Below are positions 33,215 through 41,882 of a stretch of 64,000 nucleotides of DNA, one piece after another. The stretch covers positions 4,092,001 to 4,156,000 of the forward strand of contig NZ_CP109130.1 of assembly GCF_035917975.1 (NCBI RefSeq). The letters are read 5' to 3'. How positions within the stretch are numbered: the stretch's first letter is position 1; every line of letters begins with the position of its first letter. The DNA comes from Streptosporangium sp. NBC_01756 (GTDB lineage: Bacteria; Actinomycetota; Actinomycetes; Streptosporangiales; Streptosporangiaceae). A program made the position numbers and the translations under genes. The notes beneath the pieces were generated by a model. It had not been told where the DNA came from. It searched no databases and worked only from the letters and a program-made list of their open reading frames with translations.

Positions 33215-33727
33215 TCAGACGCCTCCGGCGGGGAGACGCATCTGGAGAACCTGGCCGGGCCACTCGCCGACCATGAAGGTCTCGGCCCTGGTGAATCCCT
33301 GGCTCTCGTAGTACTTCACCAGCCGGCCGTCGTCGCCCGCGTAGCAGTCGACCCTGACCAGCGAGACCCCCAGCTCCACCGCCTCGGCGACGGCGCGTTC
33401 CAGCAGGACGGAGCCGACGCCACGGCCGTGGAACCGCTGGTCGATGACCAGGACCTGAACGTACAGCTCCGGCTCGGAGGCCGGGGAGACGTATTTCATC
33501 GCGTCCCCGACGACCAGGCACCCGGCCGGCTCGCCGTCGATCTCGGCGATGCGCATCCCACCGGCGCCCGCCCAGGAGGTGGCCTGCTCGACGCGGGCGG
33601 GGCTGGCGGAGAACGGCTCGCTGCCCCACTGGCCGGTACGGCCCTGCGCGGTCAGCCATGCCACCGCGCTGTCGAACATTTGCAGCACGGCCGGGACATC
33701 GTCATGTCCACCATTACGGATAATCAT
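33215..33727 (-). CDS. GNAT family N-acetyltransferase
   Basis: 170 residues, MIIRNGGHDDVPAVLQMFDS at the start. The acetyl-CoA site is QVLVIDQRFHGRGVGSVLL near residue 90 (V/I-x-x-x-R-G-x-G-x-G/A type) followed by VRVDCYAGDDGRLVKYYESQ and GFTRAE. The acceptor substrate is unknown. I used the ATG at 33727, which gives the usual short N-terminus, over an upstream ATG 13 codons earlier. The gene is divergent from the LCP gene. Confidence 0.85.
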   Translation of the reverse strand: MIIRNGGHDDVPAVLQMFDSAVAWLTAQGRTGQWGSEPFSASPARVEQATSWAGAGGMRIAEIDGEPAGCLVVGDAMKYVSPASEPELYVQVLVIDQRFHGRGVGSVLLERAVAEAVELGVSLVRVDCYAGDDGRLVKYYESQGFTRAETFMVGEWPGQVLQMRLPAGGV

Positions 33728-33937
33728 CGGCGGATCGTAACAGAGGCCTACATACCGCCCTGGCACCCGGCCGGCGGAAGCGCGGACGCCGCCGACGTCT
33801 CCTTCCTGGATCTGTCGCAGAAGGGATAATTGTGAGTTTTTATCTGCCTCTTATAGAGGATTAGTACACTCGGCGACGGCCGGTATCCGGCTCCTCAGCC
33901 ATGGGTGCACGCCCTGGCCCACCCCATCAGGAGTCAC

Positions 33938-35350
33938 GTGAGCAGCGGGTTGATCGACGCACCCACCGGACCCGCGAAACCGGGTCCACGCCCGCGCCGC
34001 CGCAGGTGGCTGTGGTGGGTGGTGGCAGTGGTCGCCGCCGTCGTGGTCGCGGTGGCGGCGACGGTGGGCGGGGCCTACGTCAAGCTGGCCGGGAACGTCA
34101 AACAGTTCGACGTCACGAAGGAGGATCTGGGCGTCCGTCCGGTCAAGGTGGCGACCAAGGCGCTGAACGTCCTGGTCGTCGGGTCGGACCAGCGCGGCGG
34201 CAAGAACGCCAAGTACGGAAAGTTCCCCGGCGAGCGGACCGACACGATCATGCTGGCGCACATCTCGCCGAAGCGGGACAACGCGATGGTCGTCAGCTTC
34301 CCCCGGGACTCGATGGTCCAGCTCCCGCAGTGCCAGGCCAAGCAGGGGCTGCCCGGTCAGCAGGCGCACCTGGGCATGATCAACGAATCGTTCAACTCCG
34401 GCGGCATCGCCTGCACCTGGAAGACCGTGGAATCGCTCACCGGCATCCACGTCGACCACTTCGTGAAGGTCGACTTCACCGGTTTCAAGGGCATGGTCGA
34501 CGCGGTCGGCGGGGTCGAGGTCTGTGTGCCCGAGCCGATCCACGACAAGAAAGCCCTGCTCACCCTGCCTGCAGGTCGTCAGACGCTCAAGGGCGAGCAG
34601 GCCCTGGGCTACGTCCGGACCCGCTACAGCCTGGGCGACGGCTCCGACATCGGACGCATCCAGCGCCAGCAGATGTTCATCGCGTCCATGGTCAAGAAGG
34701 TGATGAGCGGCGAGACGCTCACCGACCCCGCGAGGCTCTTCGGCTTCCTCGACGCGGCCACCAAGTCCGTCACCACCGACCCCGGCCTCACCCCCCTCGT
34801 CATGAAAGACCTGGCGACCAGCGCACAGGGCCTGGCCGCCGGGCAGATCCACTTCATCACCACTCCCTGGCGCTACTCGGTCACCTATCCCGGCCGGGTG
34901 GAGTGGGTCGAGCCGCAGAGCAGGAAGCTGTTCCAGATCGTCGCCCAGGACAGGGCGGTCGCCGGTTCCGGGGTCAAGGGCGGCCAGTCCAAGATGTCCC
35001 GATCGAAGATCCAAGTCGAGGTGCGCAACGGGACTGGCCGCTCCGGCCTCGCCGCGCTGGTCGCCGTCCGGCTGGAGGAGCGGGGCTACCACATCGCCAA
35101 GGTCGGCGACGCGCCGCGCAAGCCGTATCCGAAGACCACGGTCGCCTACTCGCCGAACGGCGCTCCCGGAGCGCCGACCCTCACCCGTGACCTGCTCGCG
35201 TCCATCGGCCGGTCCGTGCCGCGGGCGACCACGGCACGGCTTGTCCTGACGATCGGCGACGACTGGAAGGGGCTCAAGCCCCTCCGGCAGGACGACACCG
35301 ACAGCCTCAAGGGCTTCGACGCCACCCATGACTCCTGCGCGGGCGCCTGA
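33938..35350 (+). CDS. LytR-CpsA-Psr (LCP) family protein with LytR_C domain
   Basis: 470 residues. A basic cytoplasmic tail leads into one membrane span (WLWWVVAVVAAVVVAVAATV). The LCP domain follows with LNVLVVGSDQRGG, RTDTIMLAHISPKRDNAMVV and SFPRDSMVQ, all family signatures with the substrate-binding Arg/Asp. DGSDIGRIQRQQMF is the late conserved block. A C-terminal ~95-residue LytR_C domain starts IQVEVRNGTGRSGLAALVA. LCP enzymes ligate undecaprenyl-linked glycopolymers to peptidoglycan. The start is GTG 33938 with AGGAG 4 bases upstream. Confidence 0.9.
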   Translation: MSSGLIDAPTGPAKPGPRPRRRRWLWWVVAVVAAVVVAVAATVGGAYVKLAGNVKQFDVTKEDLGVRPVKVATKALNVLVVGSDQRGGKNAKYGKFPGERTDTIMLAHISPKRDNAMVVSFPRDSMVQLPQCQAKQGLPGQQAHLGMINESFNSGGIACTWKTVESLTGIHVDHFVKVDFTGFKGMVDAVGGVEVCVPEPIHDKKALLTLPAGRQTLKGEQALGYVRTRYSLGDGSDIGRIQRQQMFIASMVKKVMSGETLTDPARLFGFLDAATKSVTTDPGLTPLVMKDLATSAQGLAAGQIHFITTPWRYSVTYPGRVEWVEPQSRKLFQIVAQDRAVAGSGVKGGQSKMSRSKIQVEVRNGTGRSGLAALVAVRLEERGYHIAKVGDAPRKPYPKTTVAYSPNGAPGAPTLTRDLLASIGRSVPRATTARLVLTIGDDWKGLKPLRQDDTDSLKGFDATHDSCAGA

Positions 35351-35517
35351 TTTTTCCCTTTAAGGGACTTATTGTCCTTTTAAGGAGAGTCCACGGCAGG
35401 TTGCAGGGAGGGAGTCGAGCAGGCCGACCAAACGAGCATAAGACCATATAACACCTTTGCCTCTGGATGAACACTCTCCGCTTATAAGGGAGTAGGGGTT
35501 GATTTCCAGGGGGGGAT

Positions 35518-36885
35518 GTGCTCGCACCGCGCTATCCACGTTCGATCCAGGGCCGGGCGACGCTGACCGCGTTCCTGATCTTCGCAATGTTGCTGGGAGT
35601 CGGGACACTCGCGACATCGCTGACCGTACGGGCCGAGGTGCGGCAGGAAACCGTCGACAGCGTGGCGGCGGCGGCACAGGAGGCGTCCAAGGCCGTCGGC
35701 CAGGGCAAGCCGGTCAGCACGCTGCCGACGGACCAGGTCAGCCGGCTCCAGGTCGTCGCCCGCGACGGCCGGGTTCTCGCGGCCAGTCCGATGATGGAGG
35801 GAGAGCCCGCGATCAGCATGGCGTGGCCCGCCGGGGACGAGAGCCGGGTGGACGAGACGACCTGTACGACGTCTGGAGGCAGATGGAGGTGCTTCATCAC
35901 GGTGGGCTATCGGCAGAGCGGCTCCCCCTACGGGGACGTCATGATCTATGCGGCGAGACCCCAGCCGCCGGTGCTCAGCAACCCCATCGTGGAAGCCGCG
36001 CTGGCCGTCCTCTCCCTCATCCTGCTCGTACTGCTCACCTGGGGTGTCTGGCGGACGGTCGGCCGGATCCTGGAACCGGTGAGACGGATCCGCGCCGAGA
36101 TGGCCGAGATAACCGACACCTCCGACCTCAGCCGACGGATGACCCCGTGCGAGCGGGAGGACGAGATGCAGGAGCTCACCCGGACCGTCAACACGACCCT
36201 CGAACGACTGGAGCAGGCCGTGGAGGTCCAGCGCCGCTTCGCCTCCGACGCCTCGCACGAGCTGCGCACCCCGCTGACCGGACTGCGCACCAAGCTCGAA
36301 CTGGCGCTCGCCGACCCTGAGGCGGAGGAGCCGGCCCTGACGATGCGGTCCGCGCTGGCCGACGCCGAGCGGCTCCAGACCATCGTGGACGACCTGCTCA
36401 TGCTCGCCCGCCTCGACGCCGGGGTGCGTGACTCGCGCGAGCAGATCGACCTCGGCCGGCTCGTCGCCGGCGAGGTGAAGCGGCAGCCGTACCGGCACAA
36501 GGTCCTGCTGCGCCTCAAACCCGACGTGGTGGTCCAGGGCAACAGGATCCAGCTGTCCCGGCTACTGACCAACCTGCTCGCCAACGCCGACCGGCACGCG
36601 ACCGACGAGGTCGAGGTCCACGTCGGCAGCGAAGGGGACGAGGCCGTGCTGGAGGTCACCGACGACGGGCTCGGCATCCCGGCGGACCAGCGGGACCGGG
36701 TCTTCCAGAGGTTCACCCGGCTGGACGCCGCGCGCAGCCGGTGTGCCGGAGGGACGGGGCTGGGTCTGCCCATCGCCAGGGACATCGCCTCGGCGCACCA
36801 GGGCAGGCTCTACGCCGCCGACAGCATGACCGGTCACGGCGCCCGGCTGGTCCTGCGCCTCCCACTGTCGGACGTCCCCGCCTAG
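35518..36885 (+). CDS. Orphan sensor histidine kinase
   Basis: 455 residues. Transmembrane segment 1 is about 17-38, with an extracellular sensor of ~115 residues containing a cysteine pair (TTCTTSGGRWRCF) and transmembrane segment 2 about 157-178. HAMP precedes the HisKA box FASDASHELRTPLTGL, with phosphoacceptor His247. The ATPase domain carries NLLANADRHA (N box), DDGLGIP (G1) and GTGLGLPIARDIASAHQG (G2). The pair of extracellular cysteines could form a redox-sensitive disulfide. GTG start with an upstream G-rich ribosome site. No response-regulator gene is adjacent in this window, so its partner lies elsewhere. Confidence 0.92.
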   Translation: MLAPRYPRSIQGRATLTAFLIFAMLLGVGTLATSLTVRAEVRQETVDSVAAAAQEASKAVGQGKPVSTLPTDQVSRLQVVARDGRVLAASPMMEGEPAISMAWPAGDESRVDETTCTTSGGRWRCFITVGYRQSGSPYGDVMIYAARPQPPVLSNPIVEAALAVLSLILLVLLTWGVWRTVGRILEPVRRIRAEMAEITDTSDLSRRMTPCEREDEMQELTRTVNTTLERLEQAVEVQRRFASDASHELRTPLTGLRTKLELALADPEAEEPALTMRSALADAERLQTIVDDLLMLARLDAGVRDSREQIDLGRLVAGEVKRQPYRHKVLLRLKPDVVVQGNRIQLSRLLTNLLANADRHATDEVEVHVGSEGDEAVLEVTDDGLGIPADQRDRVFQRFTRLDAARSRCAGGTGLGLPIARDIASAHQGRLYAADSMTGHGARLVLRLPLSDVPA

Positions 36886-36927
36886 GGCCTGCTCCTCCCG
36901 CTGTCGGACGTCCCCGCCTAAGGCCTG
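36859..36927. repeat. 33-base tandem duplication at the kinase stop codon
   Basis: A 33-base unit beginning CTCCC(A/G)CTGTCGGACG occurs at 36859-36891 and again at 36895-36927 with two differences. The first copy holds the kinase stop (TAG). The second holds the end of the opposing L,D-transpeptidase gene (TAA/TAG region). The duplication lies exactly between two converging genes. Confidence 0.85.
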
Positions 36928-37712
36928 GACCGGACGTAGACCGGTTCGCCCACCACGACCATGCGGAAGAGCCACTCGGCGACGTGCGCCGGGACCCGGA
37001 CGCACCCCGAGGCCGGCCGCTGCGCGGGAACCGGGATCAGCGGTTCCGCCGGCCGCCTCCCCACCGGGTCCGCCTTGACGCCCATGAGCCCGCCCATGAG
37101 GCCGCTGGTGAAGTCGACGGCGGGGTCCCTTTCGAAGGAGATCGCTTCGTCCGTCGTCACTTTCGGATCGACCGTCGCGTGCCTGGCTCGCTTGACGAGG
37201 CGGAAGTCCCCCGCCGGGGTGAGCGTGCTGGAGCTGTAGCCGTACTGGCAGAAATAGGTCCCGCTGCCCGTGGAGACATGGGAGATGAGGACCGGGCGGT
37301 CACGGCGGTAGGCGATGAGGAGCTGGCGGCTCAGGTCGATCTCGACCCGCTGGGGCCGGCCCGTGGGTACGAGCGGCGCCATCCGCCGCGGATCGGCCAG
37401 CGCCCGCCAGGTCTCCGCGCCGACCCTGTCCTCCGCCACCAGTCCCTGTGACTTCTGGAAGGCCCAGACCGCGACCTGGGTCTCCGTGCCGTAGTAGCCG
37501 TTCACCAGGCCCGGGGAGAACTTCAACTCCCGTAACCGTTCCTGCAGCCGCTCCACGATCTTCGCGTAGTCACCGGGATGCAGAGCCCGCGGCCTGGCCG
37601 ACACCGGCGCCGGGGATCCCAGCACGCCGAAGGTCACCACCACCGTCCCCGCCAGATATTTGATCACATGGCGATGAATACCCCCGTGGATCAGGAAAGC
37701 CCTGGTCGCCAT
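36918..37712 (-). CDS. L,D-transpeptidase (YkuD) with peptidoglycan-binding domain
   Basis: About 264 residues. An N-terminal signal or anchor (VIKYLAGTVVVTFGVLGSPA), a PG_binding_1 domain (IVERLQERLRELKFSPGLVN, then GLVAEDRVGAETWRAL) and a YkuD catalytic domain (VEIDLSRQLLIAY, VSTGSGTYFCQYG, TLTPAGDFRLVKR) follow. The catalytic block is RPASGCVRVPAHVAEWLF, with the nucleophile Cys and Arg. Such enzymes make 3-3 peptidoglycan cross-links. The start is uncertain (ATG 37712, or codons further up; no ribosome site). It is convergent with the kinase gene and divergent from the GlxA-type regulator. Confidence 0.85.
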   Translation of the reverse strand: MATRAFLIHGGIHRHVIKYLAGTVVVTFGVLGSPAPVSARPRALHPGDYAKIVERLQERLRELKFSPGLVNGYYGTETQVAVWAFQKSQGLVAEDRVGAETWRALADPRRMAPLVPTGRPQRVEIDLSRQLLIAYRRDRPVLISHVSTGSGTYFCQYGYSSSTLTPAGDFRLVKRARHATVDPKVTTDEAISFERDPAVDFTSGLMGGLMGVKADPVGRRPAEPLIPVPAQRPASGCVRVPAHVAEWLFRMVVVGEPVYVRSRP

Positions 37713-37785
37713 CGCAAAGAATCGATCCCGACATCGCCCGCCGGGGCGAAATTGGCCCGAATTCATTATGTGCAAGAATCAGGCC

Positions 37786-38772
37786 ATGCACAGGATCGTG
37801 GTGTTCGCCCTGGACGGCGTCATCCCCTTCGAGCTGGGCATCCCGGCCCGGATCTTCGGGGTGGCCAGGGGGCCGGACCGCAAGCCGCTCTACGAGGTGA
37901 TCACCTGCACCGTCGACGGCGGCCCGGTCCGCACCGACGCCGACTTCTCGATCTCGGTGGAGCACGGGGCCGAGGCGCTGTCCACCGCGGACACCGTGGT
38001 CATCCCGGCCACCCACGCCCTCGGCCCGATCTCCCTGGAGGGCCGGCTTCCCGGGCCGCTGGCCGAGGCGATCGCCCGCATCCGGCCGGGCACCCGGCTG
38101 GTCTCCATCTGCACCGCCGCCTACGTGCTCGCGGCGGCCGGACTGCTCGACGGCCGCCCGGCGACCACGCACTGGAGCCACGCCGAGTCCTTCCAGATGT
38201 TGTTCCCCCAGGTCAAGGTCGACCCCAATGTCTTGTTCGTGGACGACGGCGACGTGCTGACCTCGGCCGGGGTGGCCGCCGGGGTCGATCTCTGCCTGCA
38301 CATCGTCCGCCGTGACCACGGCAGCGAGACGGCCAACATGGTGGCCCGGAGTTGCGTCGTCCCGCCGTGGCGGGACGGCGGCCAGGCCCAGTTCATCGAG
38401 CGCCCGATCCCCGAGCCGTCCACGGCCACCACCGCCGCCACCAGGGCCTGGGCCCTGGAGCGCCTGCACCTGCCGCTCCCCCTGGTCGAGCTGGCCGCCC
38501 ACGCCCGGATGAGCCGGCGCACCTTCACCCGGCGCTTCCGCGACGAGATGGGGGTCAGCCCGGGCCAGTGGCTCATCCTGCAGCGGCTGGAGCTGGCCCG
38601 CCGCCTGCTGGAGGCCAGTGACCTGCCGGTGGACGGGGTCGCCCTGCGGGCCGGGTTCGGCACCGCCGCCTCACTCAGGCAGCACCTGCACGCGGCCATC
38701 GGCATCTCGCCGATGGCCTACCGCCGCACGTTCCGGCCGGCGGGGTCAGCGCCGGAGCCGGCCGGAGCCTGA
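37786..38772 (+). CDS. GlxA-type regulator (DJ-1/PfpI amidase-like domain plus AraC HTH)
   Basis: About 328 residues. The N-terminal DJ-1/PfpI-like domain (1-170) carries VSICTAAYVLAAAGLLDGRP with Cys at the nucleophile-elbow position, then GVAAGVDLCLHIV. The C-terminal AraC helix-turn-helix pair (about 220-320) has ELAAHARMSRRTFTRRFRDE and LPVDGVALRAGFGTAASLRQ. These regulators usually activate a nearby transporter or catabolic gene. ATG 37786 gives the family start MHRIVVFALDG; an ATG six codons earlier is possible. Divergent from the L,D-transpeptidase gene. Confidence 0.88.
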   Translation: MHRIVVFALDGVIPFELGIPARIFGVARGPDRKPLYEVITCTVDGGPVRTDADFSISVEHGAEALSTADTVVIPATHALGPISLEGRLPGPLAEAIARIRPGTRLVSICTAAYVLAAAGLLDGRPATTHWSHAESFQMLFPQVKVDPNVLFVDDGDVLTSAGVAAGVDLCLHIVRRDHGSETANMVARSCVVPPWRDGGQAQFIERPIPEPSTATTAATRAWALERLHLPLPLVELAAHARMSRRTFTRRFRDEMGVSPGQWLILQRLELARRLLEASDLPVDGVALRAGFGTAASLRQHLHAAIGISPMAYRRTFRPAGSAPEPAGA

Positions 38773-38786
38773 GCCGGCGGCACGGC

Positions 38787-39155
38787 TCAGCCGTGCCGGA
38801 GGTGCTCACGGCTGAGGTCGAGGAGCAGCCGGACGTGGACGTCGGCGAGCCGGTAGTAGATCATCCGCCCAGCCCGGCGGCTGGTCACGATGCCCGCGGT
38901 CCGCAGCAGCCTGAGCGCGTGCGACACGGCGGTGTCGCTGACCTCCACCGTCTCGGTGAGATCGCAGACGCAGAGCTCACCGGCTTCCAGCAGCGCGTAC
39001 AGCAACCGGGCCCGCGTCGGATCGCCCAGCAGCCGGAACAGGTCGGCGAGCCGGGTCGCCTCCGCCGCTGTCACGAGCCGGTCCCGCGTCGCCGCCACTC
39101 TGCCCTCATCCGGCTCCACGCTGGTGCAGGCGTCCAGATCGGTGAGGGCACTCAT
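38787..39155 (-). CDS. ArsR/SmtB family metal-sensing repressor
   Basis: 122 residues with a winged helix-turn-helix (CDLTETVEVSDTAVSHALRL). It carries the thiol pair ELCVCDL (Cys62, Cys64) seen in CadC/ArsR-type alpha-3 sites plus Cys10 near the N-terminus. It also carries the alpha-5 zinc-type residues Asp105, His107, His118 and His121 in DVHVRLLLDLSREHLRH. Having both site types resembles CadC, which has one regulatory and one non-regulatory metal site. It lies alone, its operator-like sequence directly upstream, and no efflux gene is adjacent. Sensed metal unknown (Zn, Cd, Pb or Ni possible). Confidence 0.88.
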   Translation of the reverse strand: MSALTDLDACTSVEPDEGRVAATRDRLVTAAEATRLADLFRLLGDPTRARLLYALLEAGELCVCDLTETVEVSDTAVSHALRLLRTAGIVTSRRAGRMIYYRLADVHVRLLLDLSREHLRHG

Positions 39156-39166
39156 GGGAAAACTCC

Positions 39167-39199
39167 TGAACAGATGCTCAAATGATAATGACTATCGTA
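39167..39199. promoter_or_regulatory. ArsR/SmtB-type operator with adjacent AT-rich element
   Basis: TGAACAGATGCTCA (39167-39180) matches the core of SmtB/CadC-type operators (TGAACA, two bases, T-TTCA). The next 19 bases contain TGATAATGACTATCG (39183-39197), an imperfect palindrome. Position: directly upstream of the ArsR gene, so autoregulation is likely. The second element could be a Fur/Zur-type site; this is weak. Confidence 0.55.
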
Positions 39200-39251
39200 T
39201 CAAGCCTCCCACCGGCGGCGCGGACCCCTGGGCCGTGACCGTCGGCACGAC

Positions 39252-39298
39252 GTCCGCGAGGGGGCGCACCGCGAGCCGCGGTGCGCCCCCTCGCGGAC
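39252..39298 (-). terminator. Perfect 22-base-pair hairpin after the MFS gene
   Basis: The arm starting GTCCGCGAGGGGGCGC (39252-39273) pairs exactly with 39277-39298 across a three-base AGC loop. It sits 13 bases beyond the minus-strand MFS stop, so it acts as the terminator for that gene. The stem is longer and more perfect than most. Confidence 0.85.
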
Positions 39299-39310
39299 GC
39301 CCGTACCTCG

Positions 39311-40750
39311 TCAGGACGACGCGGTGCTCAGCGGCTCGGCGATGTCCTCCAGGCCCCTGCGCTCGGCTTTCACCCCGAGGAACACCTCGACCAACCCGGC
39401 CGCGACCATGAGGGTGGCGCCGATGGAGAAGGCCAGCGCGGTGTCGCCCGGTCTGCCGCTCTCGACCAGGTTGGCGAAGACCAGCGGACCGGCGATGCCG
39501 CCGACGAAGGTGCCGATCGCGTAGAAGAACGCGATGGCCATGGCCCGGGTCTCCATCGGGAAGATCTCGCTGACGGTCAGATAGGCCGCGCTCGCCCCGG
39601 CCGAGGCGAAGAAGAGCACGACGCACCAGCAGGCGGTCAGCGTGACCGCGGTCAGCACCCCCTGGTTGAACAGCCAGGCCGTACCGAACAGCAGCAGACC
39701 GGACAGGATGTAGGTGCCGGAGATCATGGGCACCCGGCCGATGGTGTCGAACAGCGGGCCGAGCAGCAGCGGGCCGATGAAGTTGCCGACGGCGATGACC
39801 GCGAAGTAGTAGCCCGTACTGGTGTCGATCTTGAAGAAGGTCGACAGGATCTGGGCGTACCCGAAGGTGATGGCGTTGTAGAGGAACGCCTGCCCGACGA
39901 AAAGCGAGAAGCCGAGAATCGTGCGCTTGGGGTAGCGGGCGACCATGGTGTGCGCGATCCGGCCGAAGCCGATGGACTTGCGCTGGTGGATGGTCATGGA
40001 CTGCGAGGGCTCCTCCAGCCGGACGCCCTTCTCGTGCGCGATCCGCTCCTCGATGCCGTCGACCAGGTCCTCCGCCTCCCGGTCCCGGCCGTGGATGAAC
40101 AGCCAGCGCGGGCTCTCCGGCACGTGCCGCCGGACGAGCAGGATCCCCAGGCCGAGGACCACGCCCAGGCCGAAGGCGATGCGCCAGCCGACGTTCACCG
40201 CGAAGTTGTTCAGCAGCGGGACGGTCAGCAGCGCGCCACCGGCGGCGCCGAGCCAGTAGCTGCCGTTGATGATGATGTCGATGCGGCCGCGGTGGCGGCT
40301 CGGGATCAGCTCGTCGATGGCGGAGTTGATCGCGGCGTACTCCCCGCCGATGCCGAAACCGGTCAGGAACCGGAAGAGGAAGAACCACCACGCGGAGAAC
40401 GACAGCGCGGTCGCGGCGGTGGCGATCAGATAGACGATCATCGTGATGATGAAAAGCTTCTTGCGGCCGAACCGGTCGGTGAGCCAGCCGAAGAACAACG
40501 CCCCGAAGCACGCCCCGGCCACGTAGAGAGCCGCCGCCGTACCGGCCACCTGGGTCTGGGTGATCGCCAGACCGCTGCCTTCCTTGGCCAGCTGGGCGGA
40601 GAGGTTGCCGATGATGGTCACTTCGAGGCCGTCGAGGATCCATACGGTCCCCAGCCCCACAACGATCATCCAGTGCCATCGTGACCATGGCAGCCGGTCC
40701 AACCGCGCGGGGACCTTCGTGGTCACCGTCCCCGTCTGAACATCGCTCAT
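39311..40750 (-). CDS. MFS transporter, sugar-porter-like
   Basis: 479 residues, 12 membrane segments. Characteristic features are GWLTDRFGRKKLFI between helices 2 and 3, RFLTGFGIGGEYAAINSAID in helix 4-5, and RRHVPESPRWLFIHGRD before the central cytoplasmic loop (residues 205-260), which reads like metabolite:H+ symporters of the sugar/organic-acid group. LSGTASS-like tail residues end the protein. A perfect hairpin follows its stop. The neighbouring GlxA-type regulator is separated by the ArsR gene, so regulation is uncertain. The substrate cannot be deduced. Confidence 0.88.
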   Translation of the reverse strand: MSDVQTGTVTTKVPARLDRLPWSRWHWMIVVGLGTVWILDGLEVTIIGNLSAQLAKEGSGLAITQTQVAGTAAALYVAGACFGALFFGWLTDRFGRKKLFIITMIVYLIATAATALSFSAWWFFLFRFLTGFGIGGEYAAINSAIDELIPSRHRGRIDIIINGSYWLGAAGGALLTVPLLNNFAVNVGWRIAFGLGVVLGLGILLVRRHVPESPRWLFIHGRDREAEDLVDGIEERIAHEKGVRLEEPSQSMTIHQRKSIGFGRIAHTMVARYPKRTILGFSLFVGQAFLYNAITFGYAQILSTFFKIDTSTGYYFAVIAVGNFIGPLLLGPLFDTIGRVPMISGTYILSGLLLFGTAWLFNQGVLTAVTLTACWCVVLFFASAGASAAYLTVSEIFPMETRAMAIAFFYAIGTFVGGIAGPLVFANLVESGRPGDTALAFSIGATLMVAAGLVEVFLGVKAERRGLEDIAEPLSTASS

Positions 40751-40922
40751 GTTCCCAGCGGCTACCCACCGTGGAGCGGCTCATGCCCCACCGCCCGGTG
40801 CGACGGCGGCGTTTTCCCGGTGCGCCGGGAAAACCGGTGTGACCTCGATGACCAGGACAATTGCCATTCTTTTCCGATACATTGCGCGGACATCGGAGAC
40901 TTGACGCCACACAGGGGGAGCG

Positions 40923-41882
40923 ATGAGAGCCCGGATCACGGGCGTCGCGACGTATCTGCCGGAACAGACGCTGACCAGCGCGGAGGTGGAGCGGCGGATC
41001 GAGGGGTATGTGCCCTACCGGGGAGTCGTCGAGCGGCTGACGGGCATCCGGTCACGGCACCTCGCCCGCGACGACCAGCAGGCCTCCGACCTGGCGGCCG
41101 AGGCCGCCCGCGGGCTCGACCACGCCGGCGCCGATCTGCTGATCTTCGCGTCCGCCTCGCAGGACATGGTGGAGCCCGCGACCGGGCACATCGTCGCCGC
41201 GAAGCTCGGCCTGTCCTGCCCGGTCTTCGACGTCAAGAACGCCTGCAACAGCATGCTCAACGGGATCCAGGTCGCCGAGGCCCTGATCCTGTCCGGTGCG
41301 CACCGCAAGGTGCTGGTCTGCTCCGGCGAGGTGCCGTCCCGGGCGATCCGGTGGCGGGTCGGGGACCGGGCGCAGTTCGTGGACTCCTTCGCCGGATACA
41401 CGCTCTCGGACACCGGGTGCGCGGTGCTGGTCGCCGCGGACGCGGAACGCGGCATCTTCTACCGCGACTTCTCCGCCGACTCCGCGGCGTGGGCGATCGG
41501 CACCCTGCCGGGCGGCGGGTCGGCGCATCCACGCGACCACGAATACTCCTACTTCCGGGGCGACGGGCGACGGCTGAAGGAGGCGTTCGAGCGGGTCGGC
41601 CCGGACATCTTCCGCAACGCGCTCAAACAGACCGGCCTGAGCTGGGACGACTTCGAGATCGTGGCGGTGCACCAGGTGGCGCTGCCGTACCTGCTTCTCC
41701 TCGCGGAAACACTGGGCATCCCCGAGGAGAAACTGGTGGTGAGCCTGACCGAACACGGAAACTGCGCCTCGACCACGCTGCCACTCCAACTGGAGCTGGG
41801 CGGATGGCGTCCGGGTGACCGGGTGGCGCTGCTCGGCCTCGGCGGCGGGATCAGCGCGGGCGTGATGCTGGCGGAGATGTGA
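40923..41882 (+). CDS. 3-oxoacyl-ACP synthase III family, OleA/FabH-like condensing enzyme
   Basis: 319 residues of the thiolase fold. The catalytic triad is complete: Cys108 in FDVKNACNSMLNG, His250 in VAVHQVALP and Asn280 in EHGNCAST. It starts MRARITGVATYLPEQTLTSA and includes ADLLIFASASQDMVEPATGH, as in FabH/OleA proteins. It is the first gene of a five-gene operon with GT2, P450, an AMP ligase and an NAD-dependent reductase. The set resembles OleA/OleC/OleD, so it may perform head-to-head Claisen condensation of two acyl thioesters (inference). The start is ATG after a GGGGAG ribosome site. The next gene begins on its stop codon. Confidence 0.88.
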   Translation: MRARITGVATYLPEQTLTSAEVERRIEGYVPYRGVVERLTGIRSRHLARDDQQASDLAAEAARGLDHAGADLLIFASASQDMVEPATGHIVAAKLGLSCPVFDVKNACNSMLNGIQVAEALILSGAHRKVLVCSGEVPSRAIRWRVGDRAQFVDSFAGYTLSDTGCAVLVAADAERGIFYRDFSADSAAWAIGTLPGGGSAHPRDHEYSYFRGDGRRLKEAFERVGPDIFRNALKQTGLSWDDFEIVAVHQVALPYLLLLAETLGIPEEKLVVSLTEHGNCASTTLPLQLELGGWRPGDRVALLGLGGGISAGVMLAEM

